Assembly: GCA_951640165.1 (NCBI GenBank)
Contig: OX621266.1
Location: 7,440,001-7,504,000, forward strand
DNA length: 64,000 bases
Direction: 5' to 3'
Source of the DNA: Pseudoips prasinana
Lineage: Eukaryota > Arthropoda > Insecta > Lepidoptera > Nolidae
Positions within the stretch are counted from its first letter, which is position 1; each line of letters starts with the position of its first letter. The notes under the pieces were generated by a model. It did not search any database and had not been told where the DNA came from. It worked only from the letters and a program-made list of their open reading frames with translations. This document shows positions 25,301-37,771 of this stretch, in pieces. The position numbers and the translations under genes were made by a program.

Positions 25301-27596
25301 AAATTGCACCTAAGCTCGGGAACATTTCTTTAAAAAACAGTAATTCATCACACAATTTTATCAATTTTAGCCTTTACACTAAATATTTTTGTATTGTAAT
25401 TTGTAATCTGACTATACATAACGCGTGGGCACGAAATAAAATGTTCTTCTGGCCCCAAGAAAATTAAAGAAAATCGATTTTACCGTATTTTCTTAGCAAT
25501 TTACACGCAAAAGCGCAAATCGGTTTTTAGTGTTTATTGCAATTGTAAAATGAATAACGCATATTTCGGCAAAAAAATTGGTTCAAAAACAGGTTTTTAC
25601 ACCAAATTTCAAATTTTTTTCAAGGACACCCCTTGTTTTTTGATCGTTTCTGTATAGCCTTTGGTGAGGCGCGTCCCTAAAAATCCCGATCACGGTAATC
25701 GAACGAAAGTACCGTCAAAAAATTGGCATAATAGTTTATTTTCATACAAAATCTTAACAACAAAATTGCACCTAAGCTCGGGAACATTTCTTTAGAAAAC
25801 AGTAATTCATCACACAATTTTTTAAATTTTAGCCTTAACACTAAATATTTTTGTATTGTAATTTGTAATCTGACTATACCAAACGCGTGGGCACGAAATA
25901 ATATGTTCTTCCGGCCCCAAGAAAATTAAAGAAAATCGATTGTCCCGTATTTTCTTAGCAATTTACACGCAAAATCGCAAGTCGATTCTGCGTGTTAATT
26001 GCAATTGCAAAATCAATAACCCATATTTCGGCAAAAAATTTGGTTCAAAAACAGGTTTTTAGACCAAATTTCAATTTTTTTCAAGAACATTTCGCATTTT
26101 TGGATCGTTTCTGTATAGCCCTTGGTGAGGCGCGTCCTTGGTTACCCGGTTCGCGGTAATCGGACGAAAGAACCGTAAAAAAATTGGCATTATAGTTTAT
26201 TATCATACAAAATCTTAACAACAAAATTGCACCTAAGCTCGGGAACATTTCTTTAGAAAACAGTAATTCATCACACAATTTTTTCAATTTTAGCCTTTAC
26301 ACTAAATATTTTTGTATTGTAATTTGTAATCTGACTATACATAACCCGTGGGCACGAAAAAATATGTTCTCCTGGCCCCAAGAAAATTAAAGAAAATTGA
26401 TTTTCCCGTATTTTCTTAGCAATTTACACGCAAAACCGCAAGTCGATTCTGCGTGTTAATTGCAATTGCAAAATGAATAACCCATATTTCGGCAAAAAAT
26501 TTGGTTCAGAAACAGGTTTTTAGACAAAATTTCAATTTTTTTTCAAGAACTTTCCGCATTTTTTTATCGTTTCTGTATAGCCCTCGGTGAGGCGCGTCCT
26601 TGAACACCCCATTCGCGGTAATCGGACGACAGAAACGTCAAAAAATTGGCATAATAGTTTATTTTCATACAAAATCTTAACAACAAAATTGCACCTAAGC
26701 TCGGGAACATTTCTTTAAAAAACAGTAATTCATCACACAATTTTATCAATTTTAGCCTTTACACTAAATATTTTTGTATTGTAATTTGTAATCTGACTAT
26801 ACATAACGCGTGGGCACGAAATAAAATGTTCTTCTGGCCCCAAGAAAATTAAAGAAAATTGATTTTACCTTATTTTCTTAGCAATTTACACGCAAAAGCG
26901 CAAATCGGTTTTTAGTGTTAATTGCAATTATAAAATGAATAACGCATATTTCGGCAAAAAAATTGGTTCAAAAACAGGTTTTTACACCAAATTTCAATTT
27001 TTTTTCAAGGACACCCCTTGTTTTTTGATCGTTTCTGTATAGCCTTTGGTGAGGCGCGTCCCTAAAAATCCCGATCACGGTAATCGAACGAAAGTACCGT
27101 CAAAAAATTGGCATAATAGTTTATTTTCATACAAAATCTTAACAACAAAATTGCACCTAAGCTCGGGAACATTTCTTTAAAAACAGTAATTCATCACACA
27201 ATTTTATAAATTTTAGCCTTTACACATAATATTTTTGTATTGTAATTTGTAATCTGACTATACCTAACGCGTGGGCACGAAATAATATGTTCTTCTGGCC
27301 CCAAGAAAATTAAAGAAAATTGATTTTACCGTATTTTCTTAGCAATTTACACGCAAAAGCGCAAATCGGTTTTTAGTGTTAATTGCAATTGCAAAATGAA
27401 TAACCCATATTTCAGCAAAAAATTTGGTTCAAAAACAGGTTTTGAGACCAAATTTCAATTTTTTTTCCAGAACACATCTCCTTTTTTGATCGTTTCTGTA
27501 TAGTTTTCGGTGAGGCGCGTCCCTATAAATCCCGTTCGCGTTAATCGGACTAAAGTACAGTCAAAAAATTGGCATAATAGTTTATTTTCATACAAA

Positions 27597-27612
27597 ATTG
27601 CACCTAAGCTCG
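27597..27612. other. Tight fold-back inversion junction in S1 (16-base loop)
   Basis: The left arm ends TTTATTTTCATACAAA at 27,596; the right arm starts TTTGTATGAAAATAAA at 27,613; ATTGCACCTAAGCTCG lies between. The arms continue as inverted copies (GGCATAATAG left, CTATTATGCC right), so orientation flips from minus to plus here. The left arm belongs to a type C monomer with an internal deletion (TCTTAACAACAAAAT missing), and the right to a type B monomer. Confidence 0.88.
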
Positions 27613-30600
27613 TTTGTATGAAAATAAACTATTATGCCAATTTTTTTACGGTTCTTTCGTCCGATTACCGCGAACCGGGTAACCAAGGACGCGCCTTACC
27701 AAGGGCTATACAGAAACGATCCAAAAATGCGAAGTGTTCTTGAAAAAAAATTGAAATTTGGTCTAAAAACCTGTTTTTGAACCAATTTTTTGCCAAAATA
27801 TGGGTTATTGATTTTGCAATTGCAATTAACACGCAGAATCGACTTGCGATTTTGCGTGTAAATTGCTAAGAAAATACGGGACAATCGATTTTCTTTAATT
27901 TTCTTGGAGCCGGGAGTACATCTTTCATGCCTACGCGTTAGGTATAGTCAGATTACAAATTACAATACAAAAATATTAAGTGTAAAGGCTAAAATTGATA
28001 AAATTGTGTGATGAATTACTGTTTTTTAAAGAAATGTTCCCAAGCTTAGGTGCAATTTTCTTGTTAAGATTTTGTATGAAAATAAACTATTATGCCAATT
28101 TTTTGACGTTTCTGTCGTCCGATTACCGCGAACGGGGTGTCCAAGGACGCGCCTTAACAAAGGCTATACAGAAACGTTCAAAAAAGGAGATTTGTTCTTG
28201 AAAAAAAATTGAAATTTGGTCTCAAAACCTGTTTTTGAACCAAATTTTTTGCCGAAATATGGGTTATTCATTTTACAATTGCAATTAACACGCAGAATCG
28301 ACTTGCGGTTTTGCGTGTAAATTGCTAAGAAAATACGGTAAAATCAATTTTCTTTAATTTTCTTGGGGCCAGAAGAACATATTATTTCGTGCCCACGCGT
28401 TATGTATAGTCAGATTACAAATAACAATACAAAAATATTTAGTGTAAAGGCTAAAATTGATAAAATTGTGTGATGAATTACTGTTTTCTAAAGAAATGTT
28501 CCCGAGCTTAGGTGCAATTTTGTTGTTAAGATTTTGTATGAAAATAAACTATTATGCCAATTTTTTGACGTTTCTGTCGTCCGATTACCGCGAACGGGGT
28601 GTCCAAGGACGCGCCTTAACAAAGGCTATACAGAAACGATCAAAAAAGGAGATGTGTTCTTGAAAAAAAATTGAAATTTGGTCTCAAAACCTGTTTTTGA
28701 ACCAAATTTTTTGCCGAAATATGGGTTATTCATTTTGCAATTGCAATTAACACTAAAAACCGATTTGCGCTTTTGCGTGTAAATTGCTAAGAAAATACGG
28801 TAAAATCAATTTTCTTTAATTTTCTTGGGGCCAGAAGAACATTTTATTTCGTGCCCACGCGTTAGGTATAGTCAGATTACAAATTACAATAAAAAATATT
28901 TAGTGTAAAGGCTAAAATTGATAAAATTGTGTGATGAATTACTGTTTTCTAAAGAAATGTTCCCGAGCTTAGGTGCAATTTTGTTGTTAAGATTTTGTAT
29001 GATAATAATCTATTATGCCAATTTTTTTACGGTTCTTTCGTCCGATTACCGCGAACCGGGTAACCAAGGACTCGCTTCACCAAGGGCTATACAGAAACGA
29101 TCCAAAAATGCGAAGTGTTCTTGAAAAAAAATTGAAATTTGGTCTAAAAACCTGTTTTTGAACCAATTTTTTGCCAAAATATGGGTTATTGATTTTGCAA
29201 TTGCAATTAACACGCAGAATGGACTTGCGCTTTTGCGTGTAAATTGCTAAGAAAATACGGGACAATCGATTTTCTTTAATTTTCTTGGAGCCGGGAGTAC
29301 ATATTTCATGCCTACGCGTTAGGTATAGTCAGATTACAAATAACAATACAAAAATATTAAGTGTAAAGGCTAAAATTGATAAAATTGTGTGATGAATTAC
29401 TGTTTTCTAAAGAAATGTTCCCGAGCTTAGGTGCAATTTTGTTGTTAAGATTTTGTATGAAAATAAACTATTATGCCAATTTTTTGACGTTTCTGTCGTC
29501 CGATTACCGCGAACGGGATGTCCAAGGACGCGCCTTAACAAAGGCTATACAGAAACGATCAAAAAAGGAGATGTGTTCTTGAAAAAAAATTGAAATTTGG
29601 TCTCAAAACCTGTTTTTGAACCAAATTTTTTGCCGAAATATGGGTTATTCATTTTGCAATTGCAATTAACACTAAAAACCGATTTGCGCTTTTGCGTGTA
29701 AATTGCTAAGAAAATACGGTAAAATCAATTTTCTTTAATTTTCTTGGGGCCAGAAGAACATATTATTTCGTGCCCACGCGTTAGGTTTAGTCAGATTACA
29801 AATTACAATACAAAAATATTAATTGTAAAGGCTAAAATTGAAAAAATTGTGTGATGAATTACTGTTTTTTAAAGAAATGTTCCCGAGCTTAGGTGCAATT
29901 TTGTTGTTAAGATTTTGTATGAAAATAAACTATTATGCCAATTTTTTGACGGTACTTTAGTCCGATTAACGCGAACGGGATTTATAGGGACGCGCCTCAC
30001 CGAAGGCTATACAGAAACGATCAAAAAAGGAGATGTGTTCTTGAAAAAAAATTGAAATTTGATCTCAAAACCTGTTTTTGAACCAAATTTTTTGCCGAAA
30101 TATGGGTTATTCATTTTGCAATTGCAATTAACACTAAAAACCGATTTGCGCTTTTGCGTGTAAATTGCTAAGAAAATACGGTAAAATCAATTTTCTTTAA
30201 TTTTCTTGGGGCCAGAAGAACATATTATTTCGTGCCCACGCGTTATGTATAGTCAGATTACAAATTACAATACAAAAATATTTAATGTAAAGGCTAAAAT
30301 TGAAAAAATTGTGTGATGAATTACTGTTTTTTAAAGAAATGTTCCCGAGCTTAGGTGCAATTTTGTTGTTAAGATTTTGTATGAAAATAAACTATTATGC
30401 CAATTTTTTGACGTTTCTTTCGTCCGATTACCGCGAACGGGGTGTCCAAGGACGCGCCTCACCGAGGACTATACAGAAACGATCAAAAAATGCGAAAAGT
30501 TCTTGAAAAAAAATTGAAATTTGGTCTAAAAACCTGTTTTTGAACCAAATTTTTTGCCGAAATATGGGTTATTCATTTTGCAATTGCAATTAACACTAAA

Positions 30601-31262
30601 AACCGATTTGCACTTTTGCGTGTAAATTGCTAAGAAAATACGGGAAAATCAATTTTCTTTAATTTTCTTGGGGCCAGAAGAACATTTTATTTCATGCCTA
30701 CGCGTTAGGTATAGTCAGATTACAAATAACAATACAAAAATATTAAGTGTAAAGGCTAAAATTGATAAAATTGTGTGATGAATTACTGTTTTCTAAAGAA
30801 ATGTTCCCGAGCTTAGGTGCAATTTTGTTGTTAAGATTTTGTATGAAAATAAACTATTATGCCAATTTTTTGACGTTTCTGTCGTCCGATTACCGCGAAC
30901 GGGGTGTCCAAGGACGCGCCTTAACAAAGGCTATACAGAAACGATCAAAAAAGGAGATGTGTTCTTGAAAAAAAATTGAAATTTGGTCTCAAAACCTGTT
31001 TTTGAACCAAATTTTTTGCCGAAATATGGGTTATTCATTTTGCAATTGCAATTAACACTAAAAACCGATTTGCACTTTTGCGTGTAAATTGCTAAGAAAA
31101 TACGGGAAAATCAATTTTCTTTCATTTTCTTGGGGCCAGAAGAACATTTTATTTCATGCCTACGCGTTAGGTATAGTCAGATTACAAATAACAATACAAA
31201 AATATTAAGTGTAAAGGCTAAAATTGATAAAATTGTGTGATGAATTACTGTTTTCTAAAGAA
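27613..31262 (+). repeat. Satellite S1 array, block 6, plus orientation (~8 monomers)
   Basis: Monomer landmarks lie at 27,995, 28,457, 28,918, 29,376, about 29,838, 30,300, 30,762 and 31,224. Type B boxes are at about 27,660 and 29,040, and a type C box at about 29,955. From about 30,650 the sequence is part of the segment duplicated at 41,811. The block is interrupted in TTACTGTTTTCTAAAGAA by the poly(T) of a minus-strand retrotransposon. Confidence 0.97.
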
Positions 31263-31693
31263 TTTTTTTTTTTTTTTAATTTTTTTTTTTATTTATTATT
31301 GAAAAAAGTACACATTTAAGTTTTTGACATTTTTGCCAAACTGCACAGCAGTTTGTCGGCAACGTTCTCGCTCTGTTTACATTTTTATTACTTAACTGCT
31401 AGGTATTCAGTTCAGTATGCAATGCTAAAGTAAGGAAGTATACAAGATAGAATATAAGATAGAAAGATGTTACAACTAAGTTTATACAATACAAAGTAAA
31501 GGAAGAAATAAGATTTATTTTAAAATACATACAGATATGCCATATTGAATTAATCAAGAATTAATAATATTCATTTACCAGTGTGGGTGATGTTAGGTAC
31601 ATCAACCACACTAGCAAATAAATATTATATTTTTGAAGGTTGTACAAGTTGAGGATAGATCTACTACTTTTGTTGTTTACTAAATAGTTGTTC
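31263..31693 (-). other. 3' untranslated region and poly(A) tail of retrotransposon copy 1
   Basis: On the sense strand about 430 bases follow the stop codon and end in an A-rich tail interrupted by TT and T. It shows no further open frame of note. A CACACTGGTAAATG / TGTGGTTGATGTACC region near 31,580-31,610 contains a short inverted repeat (GTGTGG and CCACAC). Confidence 0.8.
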
Positions 31694-34127
31694 TCACGGG
31701 CAAAGTGATAAATAATGCTTTCTCAGTATTTTTTTAAATTGGTATTTAGACTTAGTATTGGTTACTATGTCACAGGGTAATTCATTTAATAAAGTTGGCG
31801 TTAACCATTTCATAGTTCTCTTACCATAATAATTAACTATTTTAGGTATATTAAGCTTATTTTTCTTAGCCATACGGGTTGGGTAGTTATGCACTCTTTT
31901 ATTTTTATGCGTTATATTATTGTGTTGTTCGAGTAAAACTGTCATTTTGGTTATAAGTTGTATTGGTAAGATATTGCAGATTTTAATATTGACTTTATTT
32001 TTTACTTTTGGATCTACTAACATTTTTAAAAATCGGATTTGTAATGATCTTATTTTGTTTACATGTGTATTGAATGTAAGTCCATAACCACCCAGCCCGT
32101 AGCTGATAATGGAGTCTACTAGAGCATAGTATAACATATACAAAGTGCCTTTCTTTACAATAGGCTTTAGTGTCCATAGCTTTCCCAAGATTGAGCGTAA
32201 TCTATTACATACGACATCTATGTGAGGTTTCCATGAGAAGGTGTTATCAATGGTCAGGCCAAGATATTTATATATATAGTTACTTGCTCTAAATTCTCGC
32301 AACTACAGTTTATTTTATTATTATGGAGACATTCGTATGAGTGACCTTTTATTGTGATAATTAAATTTTTAACGTGAGTGTATGGTGAATATATTGGCAT
32401 ACATTTTGTTTTGTTTATATTAATGATTATTCCATTGTCATGAGCCCATTTCACTATGTTGTCAAGATCCTCTTGCAGTTTTTGTTGTATTATGTGTATA
32501 TCTTTGTTACTGTATATGAGACAAGTATCGTCGGCATACATATAAGATGTAGAATTTTTTATTACATTGCGCATACTATTTACATGCATTATGTATCCTA
32601 TCGGCCCATATACTGAGCCAGTGGGTACACCGTATTTGATCTCACAAGGTTGACTTTGTGCACCACATACTGTAACTTTAAGGTACCTTTGGGATAAGTA
32701 TGCGCGGAACCATTTATTGATTGGACCTCGAAGCCCACATTCATCCATTGCCTGTAACAGTGTCTGGTGGTCCAGGGTGTCGAAGGCCTTTTTAAAATCG
32801 ATATATATGACTACTACGATTCTTTGTTGATCTAGAGCATTATTAATATCGTCAGTGAATCTATTTAATGCAGTTGCTGTGCTTCTATTTGGTCGAAAAC
32901 CATGTTGTATTTCGTTAATTATGTTGTGTGATTCTAAGAAGGTTGATATTTGACGCATAATAATTTTTTCTACTATTTTATTTATCGTGTTTAGGATGGC
33001 TATAGGTCGGTAATTTCGATAGTCAGTATGTGCGCCCTGTTTGAAAATCGGTCTAATTAGAGCTATTTTAAGTTCTGGAGGATAAACACTATTTTGTATG
33101 CAGAGATTAATGAAGTGAGCTATTATTGGGCTTATTTGTAATTTAATTTGCTTTAGATCTCTAACCCTTATCAAGTCGGATCCCGGGGTCTTGCAGCTAT
33201 CAAGCCTGCTTATTACATTTACTACCTCTAGAGTAGTTATTTTTTTAAAACGGAAGCTAACATTACTACTTTGAACATATGAATCTCTATTTAGAAAATG
33301 TGTGTTACATTGGTGCTTTATGTCCTCTATTTCCTTGGTAAATGTTTGACTAAAATTATAGCAGATAATGTCTGGGGATCCCCGACTAGATAGGTGCTTT
33401 TTTATTACACTGTCCACCGAGGGTTTGTATTTTCCTAGCCAATGATTTAAATTATGCCATATTTTACGAATGTCTCCTTTACATGTCTCAATCATGTTAC
33501 GTCTATATTTATCTTTAGCCATATTTACAAGTTTTTGAGTTTTATTTCTACACCTTGTGTATTCTAATCTTAAATTATTATTATTTGGTTCAGCCTTCCA
33601 TTGCTTAAACAAATAATCTTTGTGCTCTAATTTCTTTTGTAATGATTTATTTACCCATGGTTGTGGGTCCCGTTTTTTTGTTGTAATGTGTAATAAACAA
33701 GACTTGTAGATATGACCGAAGATCATATTTAATTTGTTGTATAATTCAATAGGGTTATTTAACGTTATTAAGTCAGACCAGCTAACCTCTGCTAATTTTT
33801 GTCGAATTAGTTTATTATTGTATCTGGTTTGTGTATTTTGAAAATGTTTGTTTTTATCAATACGCACTGTAAGTCCCGTTAGGTAGTGGTCGGAGATTGT
33901 GGTGTGAGTCGTGTACACACGGAGATCCGTCGCGCGGCCGTTGCCAGTCCGAATGAAGACGTGGTCGAGGCAACTCGATACTCGTCGCTCCTGAAACACT
34001 GCTTCCCGCGTCGTTTCATAAATACCACATTGTAGTCCCAGCCCGGATAACATATTCAAATACTGGTTTGCTGTTGCGTCTATTTTTCCGGCAATTATGT
34101 TTATGTTGCAGTCTCCAACTATGATAA
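31694..34127 (-). pseudogene. ORF2 (endonuclease/reverse transcriptase) of retrotransposon copy 1, frameshifted
   Basis: The frame enters at the truncation point with VGDCNIN (endonuclease GD-N motif), continues with SCLDHVF and SDHYLTGL of the endonuclease C-terminus, then the reverse transcriptase: YRPIAILN, QHGFRPNRST, YIDFKKAFDTLDH, GVPTGSVYGP and YADDT (catalytic aspartates). A two-base gain in a TA run at about 32,265-32,279 (TATTTATATATATAG here, TATTTATATGTAG in copy 2) shifts the frame just after the thumb, so the last part (KYLGLTIDN onward, to the stop at 31,694) lies in another frame. The PQG word usual in this clade is PTG here. Copy 1 therefore cannot make a full enzyme; the 5' truncation would also prevent it. 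Confidence 0.92.
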
Positions 34128-35005
34128 TATGTTCCCGAGCTTAGGTGCAATTTTGTTGTTAAGATTTTGTATGAAAATAAACTATTATGCCAATTTTTTT
34201 ACGGTTCTTTCTTCCGATTACCGCGAACGAGGTGTCCAAGGACGCGCCTCACCGAGGGCTATACAGAAACGAAAAAAAAATGCGAAAAGTTCTTGAAAAA
34301 AAATTGAAATTTGGTCTAAAAACCTGTTTTTGAACCAAATTTTTTGCCGAAATATGGGTTATTCATTTTGCAATTGCAATTAACACTAAAAACCGACTTG
34401 CGCTTTTGCGTGTAAATTGCTAAGAAAATACGGGAAAATCGATTTTCTTTAATTTTCTTGGAGCCGGGAGTACATATTTCATGCCTACGCGTTAGGTATA
34501 GTCAAATTACAAATTACAATAAAAAATATTTAGTGTAAAGGCTAAAATTGATAAAATTGTGTGATGAATTACTGTTTTCTAAAGAAATGTTCCCGAGCTT
34601 AGGTGCAATTTTGTTGTTAAGATTTTGTATGATAATAAACTATTATGCCAATTTTTTTACGGTTCTTTCGTCCGATTACCGCGAACCGGGTAACCAAGGA
34701 CGCGCTTCACCAAGGGCTATACAGAAACGATCCAAAAATGCGAAGTGTTCTTGAAAAAAAATTGAAATTTGGTCTAAAAACCTGTTTTTGAACCAATTTT
34801 TTGCCAAAATATGGGTTATTGATTTTGCAATTGCAATTAACACGCAGAATCGACTTGCGATTTTGCATGTAAATTGCTAAGAAAATACGGGACAATCGAT
34901 TTTCTTTAATTTTCTTGGAGCCGGGAGTACATATTTCATGCCTACGCGTTAGGTATAGTCAGATTACAAATTACAATACAAAAATATTAAGTGTAAAGGC
35001 TAAAA

Positions 35006-36388
35006 TTGATAAAATTGTGTGATGAATTACTGTTTTTCAAAGAAATGTTCCCGAGCTTAGGTGCAATTTTGTTGTTAAGATTTTGTATGAAAATAAACTA
35101 TTATGCCAATTTTTTGACGTTTCTGTCGTCCGATTACCGCGAACGGGGTGTCCAAGGACGCGCCTTAACAAAGGCTATACAGAAACGATCAAAAAAGGAG
35201 ATATGTTCTTGAAAAAAAATTGAAATTTGGTCTCAAAACCTGTTTTTGAACCAAATTTTTTGCCGAAATATGGGTTATTCATTTTGCAATTGCAATTAAC
35301 ACTAAAAACCGATTTGTGCTTTTGCGTGTAAATTGCTAAGAAAATACGGTAAAATCAATTTTCTTTAATTTTCTTGGGGCCAGAAGAACATATTATTTCG
35401 TGCCCACGCGTTAGGTTTAGTCAGATTACAAATAACAATACAAAAATATTAAGTGTAAAGGCTAAAATTGATAAAATTGTGTGATGAATTACTGTTTTTT
35501 AAAGAAATGTTCCCGAGCTTAGGTGCAATTTTGTTGTTAAGATTTTGTATGAAAATAAACTATTATGCCAATTTTTTGACGGTACTTTAGTCCAATTAAC
35601 GCGAACGGGATTTATAGGGACGCGCCTCACCGAAGGCTATACAGAAACGATCAAAAAAGGAGATGTGTTCTTGAAAAAAAATTGAAATTTGATCTCAAAA
35701 CCTGTTTTTGAACCAAATTTTTTGCCGAAATATGGGTTATTCATTTTGCAATTGCAATTAACACTAAAAACCGATTTGCGCTTTTGCGTGTAAATTGCTA
35801 AGAAAATACGGTAAAATCAATTTTCTTTAATTTTCTTGGGGCCAGAAGAACATATTATTTCGTGCCCACGCGTTATGTATAGTCAGATTACAAATTACAA
35901 TACAAAAATATTTAATGTAAAGGCTAAAATTGAAAAAATTGTGTGATGAATTACTGTTTTTTAAAGAAATGTTCCCGAGCTTAGGTGCAATTTTGTTGTT
36001 AAGATTTTGTATGAAAATAAACTATTATGCCAATTTTTTGACGTTTCTGTCGTCCGATTACCGCGAACGGGGTGTCCAAGGACGCGCCTTAACAAAGGCT
36101 ATACAGAAACGATCAAAAAAGGAGATGTGTTCTTGAAAAAAAATTGAAATTTGGTCTCAAAACCTGTTTTTGAACCAAATTTTTTGCCGAAATATGGGTT
36201 ATTCATTTTGCAATTGCAATTAACACGCAGAATCGACTTGCGATTTTGCATGTAAATTGCTAAGAAAATACGGGACAATCGATTTTCTTTAATTTTCTTG
36301 GAGCCGGGAGTACATATTTCATGCCTACGCGTTAGGTATAGTCAGATTACAAATTACAATACAAAAATATTAAGTGTAAAGGCTAAAA
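35006..36388 (+). repeat. S1 higher-order repeat unit (3 monomers, 1383 bp), copy 1
   Basis: Three monomers in the order A (with TGTTTTTCAAAG), C (box with TTTAGTCCAATTAACG) and A (with AATATTTAATGTAAAGG) repeat at once at 36,389 with offset 1383. The variant order recurs again at 46,161-47,543 inside the duplicated superunit. Confidence 0.88.
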
Positions 36389-37771
36389 TTGATAAAATTG
36401 TGTGATGAATTACTGTTTTTCAAAGAAATGTTCCCGAGCTTAGGTGCAATTTTGTTGTTAAGATTTTGTATGAAAATAAACTATTATGCCAATTTTTTGA
36501 CGTTTCTGTCGTCCGATTACCGCGAACGGGGTGTCCAAGGACGCGCCTTAACAAAGGCTATACAGAAACGATCAAAAAAGGAGATATGTTCTTGAAAAAA
36601 AATTGAAATTTGGTCTCAAAACCTGTTTTTGAACCAAATTTTTTGCCGAAATATGGGTTATTCATTTTGCAATTGCAATTAACACTAAAAACCGATTTGT
36701 GCTTTTGCGTGTAAATTGCTAAGAAAATACGGTAAAATCAATTTTCTTTAATTTTCTTGGGGCCAGAAGAACATATTATTTCGTGCCCACGCGTTAGGTT
36801 TAGTCAGATTACAAATTACAATACAAAAATATTAAGTGTAAAGGCTAAAATTGAAAAAATTGTGTGATGAATTACTGTTTTTTAAAGAAATGTTCCCGAG
36901 CTTAGGTGCAATTTTGTTGTTAAGATTTTGTATGAAAATAAACTATTATGCCAATTTTTTGACGGTACTTTAGTCCAATTAACGCGAACGGGATTTATAG
37001 GGACGCGCCTCACCGAAGGCTATACAGAAACGATCAAAAAAGGAGATGTGTTCTTGAAAAAAAATTGAAATTTGATCTCAAAACCTGTTTTTGAACCAAA
37101 TTTTTTGCCGAAATATGGGTTATTCATTTTGCAATTGCAATTAACACTAAAAACCGATTTGCGCTTTTGCGTGTAAATTGCTAAGAAAATACGGTAAAAT
37201 CAATTTTCTTTAATTTTCTTGGGGCCAGAAGAACATATTATTTCGTGCCCACGCGTTATGTATAGTCAGATTACAAATTACAATACAAAAATATTTAATG
37301 TAAAGGCTAAAATTGAAAAAATTGTGTGATGAATTACTGTTTTTTAAAGAAATGTTCCCGAGCTTAGGTGCAATTTTGTTGTTAAGATTTTGTATGAAAA
37401 TAAACTATTATGCCAATTTTTTGACGTTTCTGTCGTCCGATTACCGCGAACGGGGTGTCCAAGGACGCGCCTTAACAAAGGCTATACAGAAACGATCAAA
37501 AAAGGAGATGTGTTCTTGAAAAAAAATTGAAATTTGGTCTCAAAACCTGTTTTTGAACCAAATTTTTTGCCGAAATATGGGTTATTCATTTTGCAATTGC
37601 AATTAACACTAAAAACCGATTTGCACTTTTGCGTGTAAATTGCTAAGAAAATACGGGAAAATCAATTTTCTTTAATTTTCTTGGGGCCAGAAAAACATTT
37701 TATTTCATGCCTACGCGTTAGGTATAGTCAGATTACAAATAACAATACAAAAATATTAAGTGTAAAGGCTA
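36389..37771 (+). repeat. S1 higher-order repeat unit (3 monomers, 1383 bp), copy 2
   Basis: This is the tandem partner of 35,006-36,388 with the same A-C-A order and the same private variants (GATTTGTGCTTTTGCG and TTTGATCTCAAAACC). It is missing as a separate unit after 47,544, where the monomer starts like 36,389 and ends like 37,313: a two-monomer difference expected from unequal crossing-over. Confidence 0.85.

Larger units (their letters stand above)
17064..27612 (-). repeat. Satellite S1 array, block 5, minus orientation (~23 monomers)
   Basis: Monomer landmarks recur about every 461-462 bases from 17,535 to about 27,205. Type A boxes dominate; type B boxes lie near 23,860 and 26,150, and type C-like boxes near 25,680 and 27,060. 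Two levels of order are visible: a 4-monomer unit of about 1845 bp (18,700-22,355) and 3-monomer spacing of 1385 bp between 25,179 and 26,564. Diagnostic variants include GGTTCAGAAACAGG at about 22,362, 25,121 and 26,505. The block ends in a tight fold-back at 27,612. Confidence 0.96.
31263..34127 (-). mobile_element. 5'-truncated non-LTR retrotransposon (CR1/Jockey type), copy 1
   Basis: The element lies on the minus strand. Its 3' end is the poly(T) run at 31,263 (a poly(A) tail on the sense strand), followed by about 430 bases of 3' untranslated region, then an endonuclease-reverse transcriptase frame that stops abruptly at the 5' end inside the endonuclease domain near 34,127. The S1 target reads CTAAAGAA before and ATGTTCCCG after, which together restore an intact S1 word, so there is little or no target-site duplication. 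Truncation at the 5' end and a poly(A) tail fit target-primed reverse transcription. Clade is uncertain: CR1, Daphne and Jockey relatives are all possible; no RNase H domain is seen. Confidence 0.9.
30650..36574. repeat. Duplicated superunit segment with retrotransposon, copy 1 (~5.9 kb, offset ~11.16 kb)
   Basis: Satellite before the element, the whole element, and at least five monomers after it match 41,811-47,734. The offset is 11,161 before the element and 11,155 after it, the change coming from poly(T) length and a two-base difference in the element. Shared rare variants include CTTTCATTTTCTTGG just before the insertion and GGTTCTTTCTTCCGATTACC just after. The same insertion site and the same 5' truncation show that the satellite was duplicated after insertion. 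Confidence 0.9.
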
